Source: Acidimicrobiia bacterium (GTDB lineage Bacteria > Actinomycetota > Acidimicrobiia > Acidimicrobiales > Ilumatobacteraceae). From it: a stretch of DNA of 7,455 bases. Below the pieces are notes generated by a model. The model was not told the origin of the DNA. It searched no databases and saw only the letters and a program-made list of their open reading frames with translations. Shown piece by piece: positions 6,108-7,455 of this stretch (position 1 is its first letter; each line of letters begins with the position of its first letter). Location of the stretch: contig JAUHYJ010000171.1 in the NCBI GenBank assembly GCA_030425785.1, positions 1-7,455 on the forward strand. The letters run 5' to 3'. The translations under genes and the position numbers were made by a program.

Positions 6108-7455
6108 TCAGCGGGCGGCCTGGATGGCGGCCCAGACGCGCTCGGCCGTGCACGGCATGTCGACGTGCTTCACGCCCAGGTGCGACAGTGCGTCGCAGAC
6201 CGCGTTGTGGATCGCCGGCGTGGCGCCGATCGTGCCCGACTCGCCGATGCCCTTCGCACCCAGCGGGTTGCGGGGGCTGTCGGTCTGGGTGTTCGACGTC
6301 TCGAAGCTGCACAGCTCGGCCGCCGACGGGATCGCGTAGTCGGCGAGGTTCGACGTGATCGGGTTGCCGTCGTCGTCGTAGCGGACCTCCTCGTACAGCG
6401 CCTGAGCCGCGCCCTGGGCTATGCCGCCGTGCTGCTGCCCCCGAACGAGCAGGGGGTTGAGGATGCGTCCGCAGTCGTCGACCGCGACGTGGCGCAGCAT
6501 CTTGACCTGGCCGGTCTCGGTGTCGACCTCGACGACCGACACGTGGGCACCGAACGGGAAGGTCGAATCGCTGCCGTCGAAGTCGAGCTCGTGCTGGAGC
6601 GGCCCGGCCTCGACGCCTTCTGGCAGCTTGGACGAGTCGTTGGACGCCGCCGCGAGATCGCCCCACGACACCGCCTTGGCCGGCACACCGGCGACCTGCA
6701 GGCCGCCGTCGCCGACCTCGATGTCGTCGGCCGACGCCTCGAGCATGTGCGCCGCGATCTGCTTGGCCCGGCTGAGGACCTCCTGCGATGCGGTGTAGAT
6801 CGCCGAACCGCCGGTCTGCAGCGAACGCGAGCCGAGCGTGCCCGAACCGCGCGGCACCTTGGCCGTGTCGGAGTTGACGTAGGTGATCTTGTCCATCGGG
6901 ATGCCGAGGACCTCGCTGGCGAGCATCGAGAACGCCGTGGCGTGACCCTGACCGTGCACCGAGGTACCGGCTGCGATGGTGGCGGTGCCGTCCTCGTGCA
7001 CCTCGCACGACCCCCACTCGACGTGGAGCCCGACCGGCGCGGTGACCTCGACGTAGGCCGAGACGCCGATACCGAGCTGCTTGGTGTCCCCCGACTCGCG
7101 GCGTGCGGCCTGATCGGCGCGCAGGTCGGCGTAGCCGGACTGCTCGAGTGCGGCGTCGAGCGCCTTTTCGTACTCACCCGAGTCGTAGTTGGCGCCGGTG
7201 ATCGTGGTCAGGGGGAACTGGGACGGCTGCAGGAAGTTCTTGCGGCGGATCTCGGCCGGGTCGATACCGGCCTCGGCGGCCGCCGCGTCGATGACCCGCT
7301 CGATCAGCTGGGTCGCCTCGGGACGGCCCGCGCCACGGTAGGCCCCGATCGTGGTGTTGTTGGTGAGCACCGTCTTGGCGTCGAAGCGCACCTTGGGGAT
7401 GTCGTACACACCGACCGACATCATCTGGGTGAGCATCGGCAGGATCGCGCCGATC
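6108..7455 (-). CDS. Aerobic CO dehydrogenase-type molybdenum hydroxylase large subunit, form II; partial
   Basis: The C-terminal part, about 448 codons, of a xanthine oxidase-superfamily large subunit. The frame is open to the right edge of the window (last readable residues GAILPMLTQ), so the start and roughly the first 300-350 residues lie outside. The subunit binds the molybdenum-cytosine dinucleotide cofactor. The motif AYRGAGR (7323-7343) is the hallmark of form II CoxL-like proteins; form I enzymes that oxidise CO carry AYXCSFR instead. Also seen are a GQGH cofactor loop (about 6942-6953), the DDCGRILNP...GGIAQGAAQAL segment, and the GIGESG loop with the active-site Glu (6240-6242) expected of catalytically competent members. 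Form II proteins may oxidise CO poorly or not at all, and some act on other substrates, so CO oxidation is not shown. The next gene downstream is maf, 16 bp away; no small or medium subunit is in view. Confidence 0.93.
   Translation of the reverse strand, partial: IGAILPMLTQMMSVGVYDIPKVRFDAKTVLTNNTTIGAYRGAGRPEATQLIERVIDAAAAEAGIDPAEIRRKNFLQPSQFPLTTITGANYDSGEYEKALDAALEQSGYADLRADQAARRESGDTKQLGIGVSAYVEVTAPVGLHVEWGSCEVHEDGTATIAAGTSVHGQGHATAFSMLASEVLGIPMDKITYVNSDTAKVPRGSGTLGSRSLQTGGSAIYTASQEVLSRAKQIAAHMLEASADDIEVGDGGLQVAGVPAKAVSWGDLAAASNDSSKLPEGVEAGPLQHELDFDGSDSTFPFGAHVSVVEVDTETGQVKMLRHVAVDDCGRILNPLLVRGQQHGGIAQGAAQALYEEVRYDDDGNPITSNLADYAIPSAAELCSFETSNTQTDSPRNPLGAKGIGESGTIGATPAIHNAVCDALSHLGVKHVDMPCTAERVWAAIQAAR

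Overview
The window is very GC-rich, every gene is tightly packed, and the proteins look actinobacterial. GroEL and GroES closely match the actinobacterial pattern, HrcA-type CIRCE operators precede groES, and an aerobic-type (form II) CO dehydrogenase-like large subunit lies at the right edge. I infer an Actinomycetota genome, possibly of the Acidimicrobiia/Ilumatobacter kind, but the lineage below phylum is a guess from style and is not shown by any marker here.

Layout, left to right. (1) 76-558, minus: a small four-helix membrane protein of unknown function, probably translated from a leaderless GTG start. (2) 559-704: an 18-bp direct repeat and a 13-bp-stem hairpin that ends the chaperonin operon. 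(3) 705-2696, minus: groES-groEL, preceded at 2753-2828 by two CIRCE operators placed over the -10/start and the -35 of a recognisable promoter. (4) 2874-4220, minus: a lipoprotein of unknown function. (5) 4221-4314: a short divergent control region with two identical, mirror-image promoter-like elements (CGACAGG, 16 nt, CGATGAGT). (6) 4315-5507, plus: an ECF sigma factor gene overlapping by 4 bp a gene for a single-pass membrane protein that is probably its anti-sigma factor. (7) 5505-5521: a perfect palindrome that contains the stop codons of two converging genes. (8) 5519-6091, minus: Maf-family nucleotide pyrophosphatase. (9) 6108 to the window edge, minus: the C-terminal part of a molybdenum hydroxylase large subunit with the form II AYRGAGR motif, 16 bp upstream of maf.

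The most interesting part is 2874-5507. The sigma gene, its presumed membrane-bound partner and the divergent lipoprotein appear to be one regulon. The same bipartite sequence with the same spacing faces each gene, while the 16-nt spacers are unrelated, as expected for two promoters read by one ECF sigma factor. The simplest model is a signal-transduction module in which the sigma factor activates its own operon and the lipoprotein. The membrane protein has no zinc-binding anti-sigma motif, and neither it nor the lipoprotein belongs to a family I can name, so the signal is unknown.
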